In this document: positions 62,230-64,000 of the stretch, piece after piece | How the letters are laid out: the number at the start of each line of letters is the position of its first letter | Position numbering within the stretch: position 1 is the stretch's first letter | NCBI GenBank assembly: GCA_964036275.1 | Contig: OZ038433.1 | Span: 36,551,336 to 36,615,335 of the forward strand | Length of the DNA: 64,000 nucleotides | Source: Litoditis marina | Lineage: Eukaryota > Nematoda > Chromadorea > Rhabditida > Rhabditidae | Direction: 5' to 3' | The notes under the pieces: generated by a model | Databases searched by the model: none | The model's input: the letters and a program-made list of their open reading frames with translations, nothing else | Told to the model about the DNA's origin: nothing | Made by a program: the position numbers and the translations under genes

Positions 62230-62583
62230 ATGTTTGTTGACGGTTCGAAACCCATGTCTGATTGTGAAACGGGCTTAATTCGATCATTGACCGTCTGCGC
62301 TGATTTTTTCGTAGCGCAAAAGGATGTGTTTGTGTATCTGGATGAAGTTTGCGACAAACTACAAAATAGCACAAACTATGATTTCAAGCTGGAAGTAGTT
62401 CAAAAAAAACATTCCGAAATTAGAAATTCAAATAGGACATTTCTAAGTGCATGTTTGTTAAAACCTTTCAAACGGTATGAAGAAACTAGCAACATTTTGG
62501 AAAGTAACTCGCAACCCCGCAACCCCCGAGTGAAAACGGCCAGCTACGCCCAAACTGTTTCAATAATAACATTTGTCAGTTAA
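62230..62583 (+). CDS. Hypothetical 117-residue ORF
   Basis: One of the longest plain open frames in the window that is not part of a recognised exon set. It starts MFVDGSKPMSDCETG and is rich in charged residues with no signal peptide or membrane helix. It is preceded by a pyrimidine-rich stretch but no clear CAG acceptor. No homologue recognised. It may be chance; 61.6-62.2 and 62.6-64.0 kb show no gene I can support. Confidence 0.25.
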   Translation: MFVDGSKPMSDCETGLIRSLTVCADFFVAQKDVFVYLDEVCDKLQNSTNYDFKLEVVQKKHSEIRNSNRTFLSACLLKPFKRYEETSNILESNSQPRNPRVKTASYAQTVSIITFVS

Positions 62584-64000
62584 ACTTTCTAGTGCTGTTT
62601 GTAAGTCAATGAATCAAGTATTGTATGAATAGGACTTGGTTTTCAGTCTCGAGACAGGTTTTTAGTGCATCTCAGAGAACACCAGACACTTTGAATGATA
62701 CTGTGAAACGGTGTACTTTCGACATCAACCGCACAAACAACAGCTAGAGATAACTGAGAATGATTCGTTGTGAATTTGATCATAACCATGAAACTTGACG
62801 AGAAAAAGACAATATTGAATCGTGTTCATCAAGTTTGTGAGACATTGGATGCTACAATAGAGTTAGATCAAATTTTTGTTCTGATCCCCCAATACGGAAT
62901 TCAATATTTTAAAAGCTGTAAACTTTTTGGCAGCTAATAATTATAATCGAACATATTTTTTTTCCAATTTATTTTACGTTTCTGCCACGAAATGCAACTT
63001 ATTTCAATGTATTTTTTTGTGGACTTTCTCTGATCAGTGTGATCTTTCATCACGTGTGTTGCTCATCTGTATTATTTGTGAGTATAGATAATATGTGGAA
63101 TGACCGACATAAAATTGTTGGGGTTGTACTGACCTGTTCAATAGGGTTGCGCGCTAGCGTCGTTAGCACGGGTAGAAGTAATAAGGTGGCCAACATAACT
63201 GAAATGAATAACATTCGGTTAATACGGTATCAGAACCAGCACAGTTGAAGTTATGAGAATGCCCAAAGATACATATGGTTTTTGTTGAACATGTAACTGA
63301 AAACTGTCTCTCTCGATAACTCAAAGAAAGATAGAAAACTGGAAACTAATAAGGAATAATATCTAGAATTCATCTTAAGAGAAGTGAAACATTGATGCGG
63401 AAATGACGGACAAGGATAGAAAGCCTCAAGATGTGTATAGAAACCAGCACAGATTGAATGTGTGGTCGGTCTTGGAGGTCAAGGTACATTATATTTTGCA
63501 GAACTAGAGACAAGTTCAAAACCGCCGAGAAACGCATTGACATTGTGGAAGTTGAGTGATGAAGGGATGGGGAACAGTATAAGTCTTCTTCTTCGAAGCC
63601 CCGCCCACAAGAAAACAGGTAGACGGAAAGTAGACAAAACCATGACGAATACGGTTCAGAGACACAATACAGCCAGATATAGACCGCCGGGAAAAGCAAC
63701 ATCAAAAGAGTAAACAAAAATAGTTTTGATCCAATCCCAAATAACCTTTACATCCTCATCTGTGTAACGTGTTTCGATGCAGTTACCTTTTTACTTATGT
63801 AATGTGTAATTACTGGAATACATTTAATTGCTTTGGCTGGTTTATCTAGTTCTGATGAAGTAATCGAGTCAGATACCACCATTGATATGTATTGAATAAT
63901 TTTATGAAAATAATTTTATAAATATTTCCATCAGACCCAAAATTCTACGTTCACACGGAGGGGTCATATCATTCAAACACTCGGTCACACATGATTTCAT

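Overview
The window reads as nematode genomic DNA, most likely Caenorhabditis or a close relative. It is AT-rich. Genes are split by introns of about 45 nt to 3 kb with GT donors and mostly T-rich CAG acceptors, and several start exons sit just behind a CAG that could take a spliced leader. The families present (Sre chemoreceptor, OAC acyltransferases, a nematode GT11 enzyme, a nematode FkbM-type methyltransferase, a nematode Cys-rich secreted protein) point the same way. All exon models were made by eye from splice sites, reading phase and family motifs; no search was run.

Layout. 0-9 kb: a decayed reverse transcriptase (minus), a broken Sre receptor gene (plus) and nested small transposons. 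9-11.4 kb: a foldback element and a ~140-bp tandem array full of GGCGCC palindromes. 12.07-12.62 kb: a two-exon plus-strand gene for a secreted peptide precursor with a somatostatin/allatostatin-C-like disulfide core. 13.4-16.1 kb: FkbM-type methyltransferase (minus). 18.4-20.7 kb: GT11-like fucosyltransferase (minus). 22.2-37.5 kb: two tandem minus-strand OAC genes, the upstream one (29.2-37.5 kb) an intact 13-exon, 685-codon gene, the downstream one (22.2-27.9 kb) visibly decayed. 40.1-40.3 kb: a tiny gene for a signal-peptide-bearing Arg-rich peptide. 41.3-44.0 kb: a dispersed element, an exact 130-bp satellite carrying perfect TGACGTCA (CRE) palindromes, and a second foldback. 48.9-56.8 kb: Bicaudal-C homologue (KH repeats plus C-terminal SAM, minus). 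59.8-61.6 kb: nematode Cys-rich secreted protein (minus).

Functional themes. The OAC, GT11 and Cys-rich genes suggest surface or secretory chemistry; BicC is an RNA-binding regulator; two secreted-peptide genes look new to me. I see no operon. The rest is intron or intergenic DNA with many short repeats: a four-copy MITE with CACGTG in its termini, two foldbacks with shared ends, tailed retroposons, tRNA-like fragments and mononucleotide G tracts.
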